From the NCBI RefSeq assembly GCF_000517105.1, contig NZ_KI912148.1, positions 2,846,490 to 2,910,489 on the forward strand: 64,000 nt of DNA. The letters run 5' to 3'. Both the position numbers and the translations under genes were made by a program. This DNA is from Fischerella sp. PCC 9605. GTDB lineage: Bacteria > Cyanobacteriota > Cyanobacteriia > Cyanobacteriales > Nostocaceae. Of this stretch, positions 54,252-63,799 are shown piece after piece (the first letter of the stretch is position 1; each line of letters begins with the position of its first letter). The notes beneath the pieces were generated by a model. It was not told the DNA's origin and did not search any database. It saw nothing but the letters and a program-made list of their open reading frames with translations.

Positions 54252-54598
54252 ACCAAACCTAATTGAGGGGAATTGCGATCGCTCCTCAAAAGCAACTAAG
54301 GATAGAGTTAGGGGGATTGATTGTACAGATGTCAATCATCGAATCGCGATCGCATCGTACCTATTTTGCTTCAACTGGTCGCGTTTCGTGAGTCCCCCGC
54401 TATAGCGGAGGTTAGCTTAGCTCCCAATGCCGCTCCACTCAGAGGGTACTCTTTACTGGGGATTAGGGACTAAGGACTGGAGACTAGGGATTAGGAATTA
54501 ATAAATCTTATATTGCCCAATCACCAATTCCCAGTACCCAATCCCCAATTCCCAGTACCCAATCCCCAATCCCTAATCCCCAGTCCCTTTTACTGTGA
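54252..54598. other. Repeat-rich spacer downstream of hybrid kinase
   Basis: Contains GCGATCGC-type sites, a CCGCTATAGCGG palindrome (about 54400), and long STRR runs GGGACTAGGGATTAGG / CCCAATCCCCAGTCCC (54460-54590). No ORF or RNA is supported. Confidence 0.5.
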
Positions 54599-54847
54599 CT
54601 ATGTGTTGTTTGGTTGGTCGTAAACGCTATTGGTGAGCAATTCTGATTTGACAAGCACCAATAAATCGCCAATTTCACAATTAAGCACTAGGCAAATCTT
54701 CTCCAAGGTATCAAGTGGGATAGATTTTGCTTTGCCATATTCAATTTTCTGGATATTAGCAAGCGACATCTCTAGTTCTCGCGCCAATGCATTTTGAGAC
54801 AAGCCCTTGGCTTCTCTTAACTGCTTTAGTCTGACTTCTATAGGCAT
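54599..54847 (-). CDS. Small XRE-family regulator
   Basis: 82 residues, almost entirely an HTH_3 domain: [51 protein letters not shown]. The C-terminal tail ([10 protein letters not shown]...) matches the YozG/Cro-C1 small regulators found alone or with toxin-antitoxin pairs. No partner toxin gene is next to it: the following ~520 bp are repeats. Function unknown. Confidence 0.85.
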   Translation of the reverse strand: MPIEVRLKQLREAKGLSQNALARELEMSLANIQKIEYGKAKSIPLDTLEKICLVLNCEIGDLLVLVKSELLTNSVYDQPNNT

Positions 54848-55006
54848 ATCTTTAATTATCTACCGCTAATATAGCTTACCACTAGTAGTCTATCTATGAA
54901 TAGATTGTATGACACAAAAAGAGGATGTCTCGTAAAAGGGACTGGGTATTGGGAGAAAATTCTTCTCATCTCCTAGTACCTAGTCCCTATTCACCCTTCG
55001 GGTACT

Positions 55007-55230
55007 CTACCTTGAGCCGCCCACAAGGGGCGTCTACGCCACTTTCCCATCTGGCACCAAGCCCTACTCTACGAGAAGCCCTCCGGGTACTCTGCGAGAA
55101 GCCGCGCTGCGCGCGTCTACATGGGGGGAACGCCCTTTGGAGCGCGCTGACTCACCGCTGCGCGTCTACGGGTACTCTACGAGAAGCCGCCCTGACGGGC
55201 GTCTACGCCACGTTGCCATCGGCACCAAGC
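55007..55230. repeat. Array of GTACTCTACGAGAAGCC-type repeats
   Basis: Three units in 220 bp read GGGTACTCTACCTTGAGCC, GGGTACTCTGCGAGAAGCC and GGGTACTCTACGAGAAGCC, each followed by GC-rich palindromic text and GCGTCTACG. The ORF through it (54925-55410) has Arg/Ser-rich repeat composition and is not a gene. The spacer 54848-55371 holds nothing else. Confidence 0.7.
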
Positions 55231-55371
55231 CAAGACGGCAAGTGGTCTCACCAAGACGGGATTAGACCCGAACGCTTCGGGAGATTCGACCTCTACTTTG
55301 GTTGGAGCAATCCTGTCAGAGTAAGTTGGGTTTATGAACGAAGAATCTCCGCCCTAAAAGTGCGGAGAGTG

Positions 55372-56976
55372 TCAATAAAGACTAACGGCAAAACCAAGGC
55401 AATGCTCTAAGAACCGCTGTGGAATTTCTGGACTTGCTCCCCAATGCAAGTGAATATAAGAAGCGTGAAGATTGAGGTTAGATCCCCCCAACTCCCCTTG
55501 AAAAGGAGAGCTATAGCTTCCTGCTGTATTAAAGCTTACTTGGTCGGCGATCGCCACTCCACTTTCTTCTTGAAAAGGTAGACTATCTTTTCTCTCCTTG
55601 TTAACCAGGGCTAAGGGAGAGATGAAATTACCTCCCCATCCCTCATACCCTGTAGATTCTCCGGTATCGTAACGATAAGTTTTAAACAGCGGCTGATGGG
55701 AATTTGAGATTAAATAGGAACGATGGAACTCATGCCCATAAACTGTTGTTCCTACACTGACTAACAAACTACTTTGCAAGGCAACGGCGTGACGATATCC
55801 TAAAGTCAGACACCCACTCATCACCGCTGTTGTGGGTAACACTCCTACCATCGACCAAGGTTTACCTTCAAAATCGATTATTTGCTCGCACAAATACATT
55901 AACCCACCACACTCGGCGATGGTGGGCATACCCGCAAGAATAGCTGTTTTAACTGCTGCAAAAGCATACGTATTTTCCGCAAGTTGTTGGGCAAAAACTT
56001 CCGGAAAACCACCGCCGAAATACATTCCCTGCACCCCTTCTGGCAGTCCAGCATCTTCCAAGGGACTCCAGAAAACCAACTCTGCCCCTAGTTGTTGTAA
56101 CAAATCGAGATTGTCTTGGTAGTAGAAATTAAAAGCGCAATCGCGGGCAACTGCCACTCGAAGGGGAGAGGGGGAGAGGGGGAGAGGGGGAGAGGGGGAG
56201 AGGGAGTGAATACTTGTGACTTCTGATTTCAGCAGGGGTAACAATTTTCCCCAGTCAAAGCAAGCATCCCCTAGATCGGCGAGTCGGTCAATCAAAGCAT
56301 TGAATTGAGGGAGTTCTGCTGTGGGTACTAAACCGAGATGGCGATCGGGAATGGTAATGTTATCTTGTCGTCGCAATACACCGAGAATAGGTAATTGTAG
56401 GGGTTCGAGAGAATCTTTGAGCAATTGCAGGTGGCGATCGCTTCCCACACGATTTAGGATCGCACCGACTATTTTAATTCTAGGATCAAAGCAGCGATAA
56501 CCGTGGGCGATCGCTGCCGCAGAACCAGACAAGCGACTGCAATCAATCACCAATACTACAGGCAAATCCAACAGCCGCGCTATGTGAGCAGTACTGGCGA
56601 AAGAGGAGTGGGGGATAGAGAGATGGGGTGATGGGGGGAAATAAGAATTTCTTTCTTCCATTCTCCCACTCTCCCCCTCTCCCCCTCTTAGGGTCACTCC
56701 ATCAAATAGCCCCATCACTCCTTCCACGAGGGCATATTCACATTGTCGAGTGTGATAGACAAAACACTGCTGTACGTACGATTCAGATGTTAGTACTGGG
56801 TCTAAATTACGACAAGCACGTCCAGTTACTTGCTGATGAAACATTGGATCTATGTAATCTGGCCCAACCTTAAAAGATTGAACTTGCTTTGCCCACCGAC
56901 ATAAAGACGCCAACAGGGTGAGTGTGACAGTAGTCTTACCCACCCCGCTGCGTTCTCCAGCAATAATTAAAGCCAT
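55372..56976 (-). CDS. cobB: Cobyrinate a,c-diamide synthase
   Basis: 534 residues, ~70 longer than usual. N-terminal dethiobiotin-synthetase-like ATP site: MALIIAGERSGVGKTTVTLTL, then QSFKVGPDYIDPMFH and EGVMGLFDG. The C-terminal GATase_3 domain has the nucleophile Cys in PTIAECGGLMYLC, and a His-containing end (ASYIHLHWGA). It amidates the a and c side chains of cobyrinic acid with glutamine and ATP (CbiA route). The extra length comes from three repeat-derived insertions: ~95-126, ~256-272 (SLSPSPPLPLSPSP) and ~450-502, the last just before the catalytic His. The gene lies downstream of opcA on the same strand. Confidence 0.92.
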   Translation of the reverse strand: MALIIAGERSGVGKTTVTLTLLASLCRWAKQVQSFKVGPDYIDPMFHQQVTGRACRNLDPVLTSESYVQQCFVYHTRQCEYALVEGVMGLFDGVTLRGGEGESGRMEERNSYFPPSPHLSIPHSSFASTAHIARLLDLPVVLVIDCSRLSGSAAAIAHGYRCFDPRIKIVGAILNRVGSDRHLQLLKDSLEPLQLPILGVLRRQDNITIPDRHLGLVPTAELPQFNALIDRLADLGDACFDWGKLLPLLKSEVTSIHSLSPSPPLPLSPSPLRVAVARDCAFNFYYQDNLDLLQQLGAELVFWSPLEDAGLPEGVQGMYFGGGFPEVFAQQLAENTYAFAAVKTAILAGMPTIAECGGLMYLCEQIIDFEGKPWSMVGVLPTTAVMSGCLTLGYRHAVALQSSLLVSVGTTVYGHEFHRSYLISNSHQPLFKTYRYDTGESTGYEGWGGNFISPLALVNKERKDSLPFQEESGVAIADQVSFNTAGSYSSPFQGELGGSNLNLHASYIHLHWGASPEIPQRFLEHCLGFAVSLY

Positions 56977-57064
56977 GAGTGAGAAATTATGAATTATGAA
57001 TTATGAATTATGAATTGTACTAAAGAATACCGATTCATCATTCATTATTCATCATTCATCATTC
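56977..57064. repeat. STRR spacer opcA-cobB
   Basis: GAATTATGAATTATGAATTATG copies (56988-57014) and a TCATTCATTATTCATCATTCATC run (57029-57060) face each other as imperfect inverted copies. No gene. Comparable spacers separate opcA-zwf, zwf-tal and tal-fbp. Confidence 0.7.
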
Positions 57065-58438
57065 CTAATTCTTAACTCCTAATTTAAGAATTTGCCCGAT
57101 CACCGCAAGGCTTTCTTCAAACAGTGCCTCATGACCCCAGCGTTGTACCTGTTGACTTAGCAGAACTTCTGCCTTTTGCTCTGAGAGTGAAGTCACTTGT
57201 TGGAATAGTCCAACAGATTGGGCACCGCCTTGGGTTTCCATCCGCATACAACCGCCAGTTTCCGAACAGATAACTGTACCGCAGTTCGCTTGTGGATTTG
57301 TGGAACTTAGGCGTAGGGCAATCAAATCACCAGGAACTTCGCCCACATCAGCAACCGGAACTCCTGCTAACTCGGCTTCTATTTGCCGTTGGTCGTCAGC
57401 GGTAAAGCTAATGCGTGTAATATCGTAATCTCCGCTTTCTTTTTGATAAGAAACCGGATGCCAACTCAAGCGACTTGCCAACCAACCCAAAAATAGCAAC
57501 GCTTGGGCAGGGTTGCCTTTTTCGTAATCAATATTGACTCTGTCAATTTCTACAAGGGCGGCGCGACGCTGTGGCGGATCGTAAGCCTCAGCTGTTAACT
57601 CTTGCCATGCTGAGAGGCGACGCCAGTTTAAATCAGCTAATGGTACACCATTTTCTGCCAATGCTTGCAGGCTAAGTAAATCCGTTTCTGGATCGTTAAA
57701 ATTGCAAGAATCGACAATAATATTATTGCATACTGCGGCTAGTCGCTTAAATAAACTATTGTTGGGGTCTGGTGTTGCTTTCCACCACAGAAACTTAGGT
57801 AAACCCCCAATCATCAATGCTGGCACCATACCACTAATCCGTTCTAAGGCGGCGGCGGTTCCGGTAAGAGTTATGTATTCGCAGCAGATCAAAGTACTTG
57901 ATGAACCTTTTTGGATCGGGCAATAGGCAGAGACTTGTGCCTTCACGCCTTCGTCTTCTCCAACTACTGGCAGGAGATTAATAATACGGCAGGGGTTGCG
58001 GAGGGCAATTTCATCCGCAATTCTAGGGCTTTTTGCATCCAAGCTATAGGAACCAGAAGCATTTTCGGCTATTGCGTTACTATAGTGACGTTTGGCAACT
58101 TCTTCTCGCAACAGAGTCAAAGTTTCCTCTGTAGCTGTTCCAGTCTCTATCAATCCGTACTTTTTCTGTACTTCCCGTAATGCTGCTTGTGTTTGCGGGC
58201 CAGGAATGCCATCAATTGGGCCATTGTAAAATCCCAAAGCAGCGAGTAAATGCTGGGTTTCTTCCGACTCGTAAACCACCAAAGTAAATGTGGTTGCCCT
58301 TGTCGCCGCCGGAAGTGTACCATCTTCGCCAGCAATGCCGTAACTTTGCCAAACTTGATTTAGTTCCGCTTCAATATCTGTAAGCGAAACGTCTTTTGGA
58401 GCCTGAAGTGAAAAAATAGTAGGAGCTTGGAGAGTCAT
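57065..58438 (-). CDS. opcA: Glucose-6-phosphate dehydrogenase assembly/activator protein OpcA
   Basis: 457 residues, directly downstream of zwf. An N-terminal peptidoglycan-binding-1-like helical module (~60-110: HLLAALGFYNGPIDGIPGPQTQAALREVQKKYGLIETG) precedes the OpcA domain (~140-450: PCRIINLLPVV, GLPKFLWWKATPDPNN, NGVPLADLNWRRLSAWQELT, GGCMRMETQGG). OpcA binds Zwf and promotes its active oligomer in cyanobacteria; thioredoxin may act through OpcA Cys residues. Cytoplasmic despite the PG-binding-like fold. Expressed with fbp, tal and zwf. Confidence 0.95.
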   Translation of the reverse strand: MTLQAPTIFSLQAPKDVSLTDIEAELNQVWQSYGIAGEDGTLPAATRATTFTLVVYESEETQHLLAALGFYNGPIDGIPGPQTQAALREVQKKYGLIETGTATEETLTLLREEVAKRHYSNAIAENASGSYSLDAKSPRIADEIALRNPCRIINLLPVVGEDEGVKAQVSAYCPIQKGSSSTLICCEYITLTGTAAALERISGMVPALMIGGLPKFLWWKATPDPNNSLFKRLAAVCNNIIVDSCNFNDPETDLLSLQALAENGVPLADLNWRRLSAWQELTAEAYDPPQRRAALVEIDRVNIDYEKGNPAQALLFLGWLASRLSWHPVSYQKESGDYDITRISFTADDQRQIEAELAGVPVADVGEVPGDLIALRLSSTNPQANCGTVICSETGGCMRMETQGGAQSVGLFQQVTSLSEQKAEVLLSQQVQRWGHEALFEESLAVIGQILKLGVKN

Positions 58439-58580
58439 AGCGATTGAATTATGAATTATGAAGTATGAATTATGAAGTAGGGTAAAGGTTAAAGGATAAA
58501 GGGTAAAGGTGTTTTCCCTTTCCCCCTTGCCCCCTTATCCCCAGAGGGGGCCCGAGTTCCCCCTTCCCCTTTCACCTCTT
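58439..58580. repeat. STRR spacer zwf-opcA
   Basis: GAATTATGAATTATGAAGTATG copies near 58447-58480, then GGGTAAAGGTTAAAGGATAAAGG (58480-58515) and a facing CCCTTTCCCCCTTGCCCCC run. Low complexity, imperfectly inverted. No gene or clear terminator. Confidence 0.65.
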
Positions 58581-60110
58581 CTACAATCTCCGCCAGCGGC
58601 GATTATCTCTGTTAATCAATAATTCCGCTTCTACGGGTTCCCAAGTACCAGCTTCATACTGGGGAATAGTTGCCGGATCTGTAGGTGCATCCCAAACAGA
58701 AAGCGCTGGTGTGACAACCTGCCAAGCTGCTTCCACTTCGTCTCCCCGTGTGAACAATGTTTGATCGCCCATCATACAATCCAAAAATAGGCGATCGTAA
58801 GCATCAGATTTCGCTTCGATGCCAAAAGAGCCATAACTAAAGTCCATATCTACCGAACGGGTACGGAATTCTGCCCCAGGCATTTTGACATCAAAACGTA
58901 AGGAAATTCCTTCATTGGGCTGAATCCGCATTGCCAGAATGTTGGCATTCATTTGTTGGGCGGCAGATTGAAACATCCGAGAAGGAACTTCGCGATAGTG
59001 GATGGAAATCTCGCTGACTTTTTTCGGCATCCGCTTCCCAGTACGCAGGTAGAAGGGAACTCCTTGCCAGCGCCAGTTGTCAACCAAAAACTTCATCGCT
59101 ACATAGGTGGGTGTTGTGGAGTTGGGATTAACCCCTGGTTCTTGTCGATACCCGGGTACGGGTTTCCCTTTCATCCACCCGGCACTATATTGACCGCGCA
59201 CTGCTGAAAGGTGGAGATTGTGGATATCTGCAAGACGGGTAGCTTGTAGTGCCTTCACTTTTTCCGTACGGATACTGTCGGCATCCATCGAGTTAGGAGG
59301 CTCCATTGCTGTCAGACAGAAAAGTTGCATTAGGTGGTTTTGCAACATATCCCGCAGTGCGCCGGAGGTTTCATAATAGCCAGCCCTGTCTTCAACTCCC
59401 ACAGTTTCAGCTACAGTAATCTGAACGTGGTCAACAAACTGACGATTCCACAACGGTTCAAAAATCGCATTGGCAAAGCGAAACACCAGCAAGTTTTGTA
59501 CTGTTTCTTTACCCAAGTAATGGTCGATGCGGTAGACTTGCTGCTCTTTGCAATATTTCTGCACTACTAAGTTAAGGCTCTTAGCAGAAGCTAAATCGCG
59601 ACCAAAGGGCTTTTCAATCACTAGACGATGCTTGTAGGGGTCGTCCAGCATTCCCGCAGTTCCTAGCTGTTTAATTGCCTCTGCAAAGAAGTTGGGTGCA
59701 ACGGAAAGGTAGAACATCCGGTTTCCCCGGGTTAAGCGTTTCTCGTCTAATTCCTTCAACAAAGTCTTCAGTTTTTGGTAACTTTCGGGATTGTCAATAT
59801 TACCAGAACAGTAGAACAGTCCTTGGGAAAAGTCTTGCCAGAGTTCCTCCGGGCCAACACCGCCATGAACTTCTTCCATGCCCTTTCGCATTTGTTCGCG
59901 GAAGTACTCATGACTCCAGTCTCGACGTGCCACGCCAACAATAGTTGTCTCTGGTGGAATGCGTCGTTCCCGTCGCAATTTGTAAAGTGCTGGCACAAGT
60001 TTGCGCCAAGTAAGGTCTCCAGAAGCACCAAAGATGACTATGATCTGGGGTTCGGGCATCCCTTGCTGTTGCAGACCTACCCGCAGGGGATTTTCTAGCA
60101 GACTGACCAT
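58581..60110 (-). CDS. zwf: Glucose-6-phosphate 1-dehydrogenase
   Basis: 509 residues, standard length. NADP site [21 protein letters not shown]; active site [15 protein letters not shown] (catalytic His of the G6PD signature); [22 protein letters not shown] and the C-terminal AWQVVTPAL. It oxidises glucose 6-phosphate to 6-phosphogluconolactone, making NADPH, the main night-time and heterocyst reductant. ATG 60110. Followed by opcA (activator) and preceded by tal. Extra Cys residues exist but I could not map the redox pair. Confidence 0.97.
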   Translation of the reverse strand: MVSLLENPLRVGLQQQGMPEPQIIVIFGASGDLTWRKLVPALYKLRRERRIPPETTIVGVARRDWSHEYFREQMRKGMEEVHGGVGPEELWQDFSQGLFYCSGNIDNPESYQKLKTLLKELDEKRLTRGNRMFYLSVAPNFFAEAIKQLGTAGMLDDPYKHRLVIEKPFGRDLASAKSLNLVVQKYCKEQQVYRIDHYLGKETVQNLLVFRFANAIFEPLWNRQFVDHVQITVAETVGVEDRAGYYETSGALRDMLQNHLMQLFCLTAMEPPNSMDADSIRTEKVKALQATRLADIHNLHLSAVRGQYSAGWMKGKPVPGYRQEPGVNPNSTTPTYVAMKFLVDNWRWQGVPFYLRTGKRMPKKVSEISIHYREVPSRMFQSAAQQMNANILAMRIQPNEGISLRFDVKMPGAEFRTRSVDMDFSYGSFGIEAKSDAYDRLFLDCMMGDQTLFTRGDEVEAAWQVVTPALSVWDAPTDPATIPQYEAGTWEPVEAELLINRDNRRWRRL

Positions 60111-60222
60111 AATAATTTTGGATTTTAGGTTTGAGAGTTTGGGATTTGTTAGTAGTTAGTAGTTAGTGGTTAGTGGTTAATTATTGACTACTAACCACTA
60201 TCCACTAACCACTAACAATTAC
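60111..60222. repeat. STRR spacer tal-zwf
   Basis: TTAGTAGTTAGTAGTTAGTGG copies (60147-60180) face CTAACCACTATCCACTAACC (60190-60212) as an inverted STRR pair. Could fold in mRNA. No gene. Confidence 0.7.
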
Positions 60223-61368
60223 TTACACTGGCGACAACTCCTTGATCTTGTTTTCTAAGGAGTTCATCAGGGATTGGAAGGGCTTGACAAATTTGTCAAT
60301 ACCTTCAACTAGCAGTTCGTCCATCACTGTGTTGATGTCGATGTTCACGTCTGGATCTTTAAGGCTTTCCATCAGGTTATAAGCCTCCTCTACGTTTGTT
60401 TCCACGCGGTTAGCGACATCGCAGTGATCGGCGCAAGCTTCAATTGTCGCTGGTGGCAGGGTGTTAACGGTATCCGGTCCAACCAACTCATCAACGTACA
60501 TCACGTCGCTGTAGTTGGGGTCTTTAGTGCTGGTGCTTGCCCACAGTAAGCGTTGCACTTTTGCACCTTTTGCCGCTAAAGCTTGCCAGCGATCGCTTTG
60601 CACAATCTTTTTATATTCCTGATAGGCAATCTTTGCGTTAGCGATCGCTACTTTTCCTTTAATTGCCTTTAGCTTTGCTTCAACATTCTGATCGTCAACA
60701 CCTTTGGCTAGCTTGGCGTCAATCTTACCATCAATGTTGCTGTCAATCCGGCTGAGGAAGAAGCTAGCTACAGAAGCAATTTTGCTGATGTCCTTACCTT
60801 GCGCTGCTCGTTTTTCTAAGCCGCGAATGTAAGCCCAAGCTGTGTTGATATAGCTTTGCACCGAGAACAACAGCGTGATATTAACATTAATGCCCTCGGA
60901 TATTACCTGCTCGACCGCTGGTAAACCAGATTCTGTGCCGGGAATTTTAATCATGACATTTTCCCGACCGATTTCTTGGAAGTAGCGACGAGCTTCAGCA
61001 ATGCTTGCTTCAGTATCATGAGCAATTGTGGGTGGTACTTCTATGCTGACATAACCATCCAACCCATTCGAGGCTTCGTAAACAGGGCGCAAAATATCAC
61101 AGGCATCGCGGATATCTTTGAAAACCAGTGATTCGTAAATTTTGTAAGTTGGCAATCCAGCCCTAACTCCGGCTTCGATATCGCGATCGTACATGGCATT
61201 ATTGGCGATCGCTTTTTCAAAAATAGTTGGATTAGAAGTAATCCCGCAAATGCCTTTATTCTCAACCAAGTCTTTCAGTTCACCGGACTGAATGATGTCA
61301 CGGCTCAAGTTATCCATCCAGATACTCTGACCGTAGTTTTTTATCTCTAATAAATGATTTGTTGTCAT
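60223..61368 (-). CDS. tal: Transaldolase
   Basis: 381 residues, class consistent with the long cyanobacterial/TalB-type enzymes of bacterial pentose phosphate operons. N-terminal LLEIKNYGQSIWMDNLSRDII, KGICGITSNPTIFEKAI, catalytic Lys region ENVMIKIPGTESGLPAVE (Schiff-base lysine), NVNITLLFSVQSY, and a C-terminal RLLWASTSTKDPNY. Transfers dihydroxyacetone units between sedoheptulose 7-phosphate and glyceraldehyde 3-phosphate. Same strand as fbp and zwf, in the OPP gene run. Confidence 0.97.
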   Translation of the reverse strand: MTTNHLLEIKNYGQSIWMDNLSRDIIQSGELKDLVENKGICGITSNPTIFEKAIANNAMYDRDIEAGVRAGLPTYKIYESLVFKDIRDACDILRPVYEASNGLDGYVSIEVPPTIAHDTEASIAEARRYFQEIGRENVMIKIPGTESGLPAVEQVISEGINVNITLLFSVQSYINTAWAYIRGLEKRAAQGKDISKIASVASFFLSRIDSNIDGKIDAKLAKGVDDQNVEAKLKAIKGKVAIANAKIAYQEYKKIVQSDRWQALAAKGAKVQRLLWASTSTKDPNYSDVMYVDELVGPDTVNTLPPATIEACADHCDVANRVETNVEEAYNLMESLKDPDVNIDINTVMDELLVEGIDKFVKPFQSLMNSLENKIKELSPV

Positions 61369-61420
61369 GAGTTTCTTTTAACTCCTACAATTATCTTTCC
61401 AAGAGATATTTTTCAAATCG

Positions 61421-61515
61421 AGTTAGTTGTTGTTGGTTGGTTGTTGGTTGTTGATTGTTGGTTATTCCAAACACCAAACAACTAACACCAAACACCAAAC
61501 AACTAACACCAAACA
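61421..61515. repeat. STRR spacer fbp-tal
   Basis: GTTGTTGTTGGTTGGTTGTTGG copies (61426-61463) face AACACCAAACAACTAACACC copies (61470-61515). The fourth inverted STRR spacer in the OPP cluster. No gene. Confidence 0.7.
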
Positions 61516-61522
61516 ACAATTA

Positions 61523-62575
61523 CTAATGGCCGTTCTGAATAAAAGACTCTACCTTCGCCACATCTTCTTTGCTGCCAATAATCAGAGGGGTGCGTTGATG
61601 TAGTTTTTTTGGCACCACGTCCAAAATATTTTCATGTCCTGTAGTGGCACGACCACCTGCTTGCTCAATCACATAAGCAAGGGGAGCAGTTTCATAAAGT
61701 AGGCGTAGTTTACCTTCTGGTTTTTGAACTGTGCCTGGGTAGAGAAATACACCACCTTGAATCAAAATCCTGTGAATATCGCTAACCATTGCCCCGCTAT
61801 AGCGAGCGGTATAACCTTCTGTACGATGGACATAGCGGATATATTCCCGAATTGATTCATCCCACTGCCAAAAGTTCCCCTCGTTAACGCTATACACAGG
61901 GCCATGGGCAGGAATCTGAATATTTTCTTCGGTCAGAATAAACTCCCCTAAGCTGGGATCGAGGGTAAAGGAATGAACACCCCTTCCTATAGTATAGACT
62001 AGCATTGTACTGGGGCCATACAGGATGTACCCGGCAGCAATTTGCTTGCGCCCAGATGCCAGCAAATCAGTTGCCGAACCATCAATGTCTTCCCCTTCCT
62101 GTTGGCGAATCGAAAAGATGGAACCCAAGCTGAGATTAATGTCGGTATTAGATGAGCCATCAATAGGATCGTACAGCAGAGTGTAGCGGCCAATTGGGCA
62201 GTTTTCAGGAATGTAGTAAGGTTTTTCCATTTCCTCAGAAGCTAAGCGACATACTAATCCGCTTTGCTTGAACACCCCGATAAATACGTCGTTGGCATAG
62301 ACATCCATCTTTTTGACGGATTCTCCTTGGACGTTAGTCTCTCCAGTAAATCCGAGAACACCTTCCATTAAACCAGCGCGGCTAAGATGACGAGCAATAA
62401 GTTTGCCAGCCAGCGCGATGCGATTCATCAGTGCACTCAAATCCTGTGCTTCTGGGGAAAAAGTCTGAAGTTGCTGTAGGACGTGACGGGATAAAGTAGT
62501 ACAATCACGATCTAAGCTGCGGTCTGCGCCAGCGTCTTTGATAGACAGCCCTAAAGATTCTGCTGCTTTAGTCAT
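61523..62575 (-). CDS. fbp: Class I fructose-1,6-bisphosphatase
   Basis: About 350 residues from ATG 62575, chosen because GGGAGGACAAAATA precedes it; the alternative start at 62629 lacks a ribosome site. Metal/substrate motifs [57 protein letters not shown] and [20 protein letters not shown] are intact. Hydrolyses fructose 1,6-bisphosphate to fructose 6-phosphate. In heterocystous cyanobacteria fbp leads the fbp-tal-zwf-opcA operon, as here. Confidence 0.96.
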   Translation of the reverse strand: MTKAAESLGLSIKDAGADRSLDRDCTTLSRHVLQQLQTFSPEAQDLSALMNRIALAGKLIARHLSRAGLMEGVLGFTGETNVQGESVKKMDVYANDVFIGVFKQSGLVCRLASEEMEKPYYIPENCPIGRYTLLYDPIDGSSNTDINLSLGSIFSIRQQEGEDIDGSATDLLASGRKQIAAGYILYGPSTMLVYTIGRGVHSFTLDPSLGEFILTEENIQIPAHGPVYSVNEGNFWQWDESIREYIRYVHRTEGYTARYSGAMVSDIHRILIQGGVFLYPGTVQKPEGKLRLLYETAPLAYVIEQAGGRATTGHENILDVVPKKLHQRTPLIIGSKEDVAKVESFIQNGH

Positions 62576-63000
62576 TATTTTGTCCTCCCTAGCAACTGGC
62601 TGTTTTTGAGATTGAGCCGTGTTTAGCAACTTGTGGTTGCTGCCTCTATCTTAGAAATGTAATTTGACAATTCAAATGTGATTTTAGACAAACTAAAGAA
62701 ATTGCCCTCTTGTGGCTTTAGCGCCAAGTAACTTTTCCATTTGAAATGCTATTCCCAGAAAATCTACCTAGTTTTACTGGTAATCCAAATTTATTGGCTA
62801 TGCACCAGCCATTAGTAAGAATGAGTAAAAATAGCCGTGACAGCAAAAATCGACCAATCGTGCCATTTTCTGATTAGTCACGACCGGCCGGATATTTTGC
62901 TGCTATTAAGTTGTTGGTTGTTAATTATTTCTAGCTACTTCTGCGACTGATGCCTTGCGTAACGAGAAAATAATTTGCTATGATTGTCTTCCACAACTGC
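62576..63000. other. Spacer upstream of fbp
   Basis: About 425 bp holding the probable promoters of the fbp operon and the end of the rbp transcript. It has a CCGGCCGG palindrome near 62885 and no other repeat. I could not find a convincing NtcA (GTA-N8-TAC) site by eye. Confidence 0.4.
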
Positions 63001-63285
63001 TTAAGAGTATTGCTTTTTTGCCCAACTACCTCGTCGGTTATCTTCTCGTGGTCTTGCCTTGTTAACTCTGAGTTGACGACCCATCCATTCAGCGCCATCT
63101 AACTCTGTAATCGCTGCATCTTCTTGGGCATCTTCAAGCATTTCAACAAAGGCAAAGCCGCGCAGCTTGCCGGTATCGCGGTCAGTAGGCAAGACAACCC
63201 TTTTAACCTGGCCGTAATCAGCAAAAACTGCTTTCAGGTCTTCTTCAGTAGCGCTGTAGGAGAGGTTTCCAACGTAAATAGTCAT
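63001..63285 (-). CDS. RRM-type RNA-binding protein (cyanobacterial Rbp)
   Basis: About 94 residues; ATG 63285 gives the canonical start MTIYVGNLSYSATEEDLKAVF. One RRM: RNP2 IYVGNLS, RNP1 RGFAFVEM (Gly-Phe-Ala-Phe). The end (RPREDNRRGSWAKKQYS) is short and basic. Cyanobacterial Rbps bind mRNA, and several are cold-induced, with long 5' leaders. Here the spacer upstream (63286-63770) is gene-free and AT-rich, consistent with such a leader, but this is not shown. Confidence 0.92.
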   Translation of the reverse strand: MTIYVGNLSYSATEEDLKAVFADYGQVKRVVLPTDRDTGKLRGFAFVEMLEDAQEDAAITELDGAEWMGRQLRVNKARPREDNRRGSWAKKQYS

Positions 63286-63769
63286 CTGGATCACGTAAGT
63301 CTCAACTCGAAGCGATAAACTCAGCTGAAAACAGAGTTAACAAAAAACATTAAGATGGCTTTCGTCTGATCTGATTGACAATGGCAAACACTGTAGAAAG
63401 AAAGCAACTAATGAAGTTACATTATCCACGAGCCGGCCAATAGTCAGGCTGAGTTTCCGCATACGCTCATATGATAACCGATCTCGACATTTTTGGAAGT
63501 ATGAGATTTTACAAACCCTTTTAACTTCAAATTAGACTCTCTTATATCTGTTGTTTATCTTATGGTTAAGAGGGTTTTCCTTAGTATTTTCGATGCTTTC
63601 AGTGTCAAATCTACCTATTTGTGCAGATGCGAAATTTCCCTATTTACCCGTCTTTATTTTAAGAAGGAATGGAATTTTTAATTAAGCGATCACACTTAGC
63701 TTAAGTGTATCGTTAGATACCAGCAAAGATATATTTGTGTGAGTAAAAACGAGCAATAAAAATACAGAC

Positions 63770-63799
63770 AAAGGTCTGCTGAATTTCAGCAGACCTTTT
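63770..63799 (+). terminator. Strong intrinsic terminator in the 3' gene-free region
   Basis: AAAGGTCTGCTGA (63770-63782) pairs perfectly with TCAGCAGACCTTT (63786-63798) across a 3-nt loop. TTTT follows on the plus strand, while the minus strand has only a TTTG end, so the plus strand is the likelier user. No coding gene precedes it on the plus strand, so it may end an unannotated small RNA. A CAACAACAACAACAACAG run follows at ~63898. The rest of 63286-64000 shows no ORF. Confidence 0.75.

Noticed and set aside
55007..55230. Regularly repeated units considered as a CRISPR array
   Set aside because: The units are unequal, the spacers are palindromic repeats themselves, and there are no cas genes.
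54925..55410. 161-codon plus-strand ORF
   Set aside because: It runs through the tandem GTACTCTACGAGAAGCC repeat array, has repeat-driven composition and overlaps cobB on the other strand.
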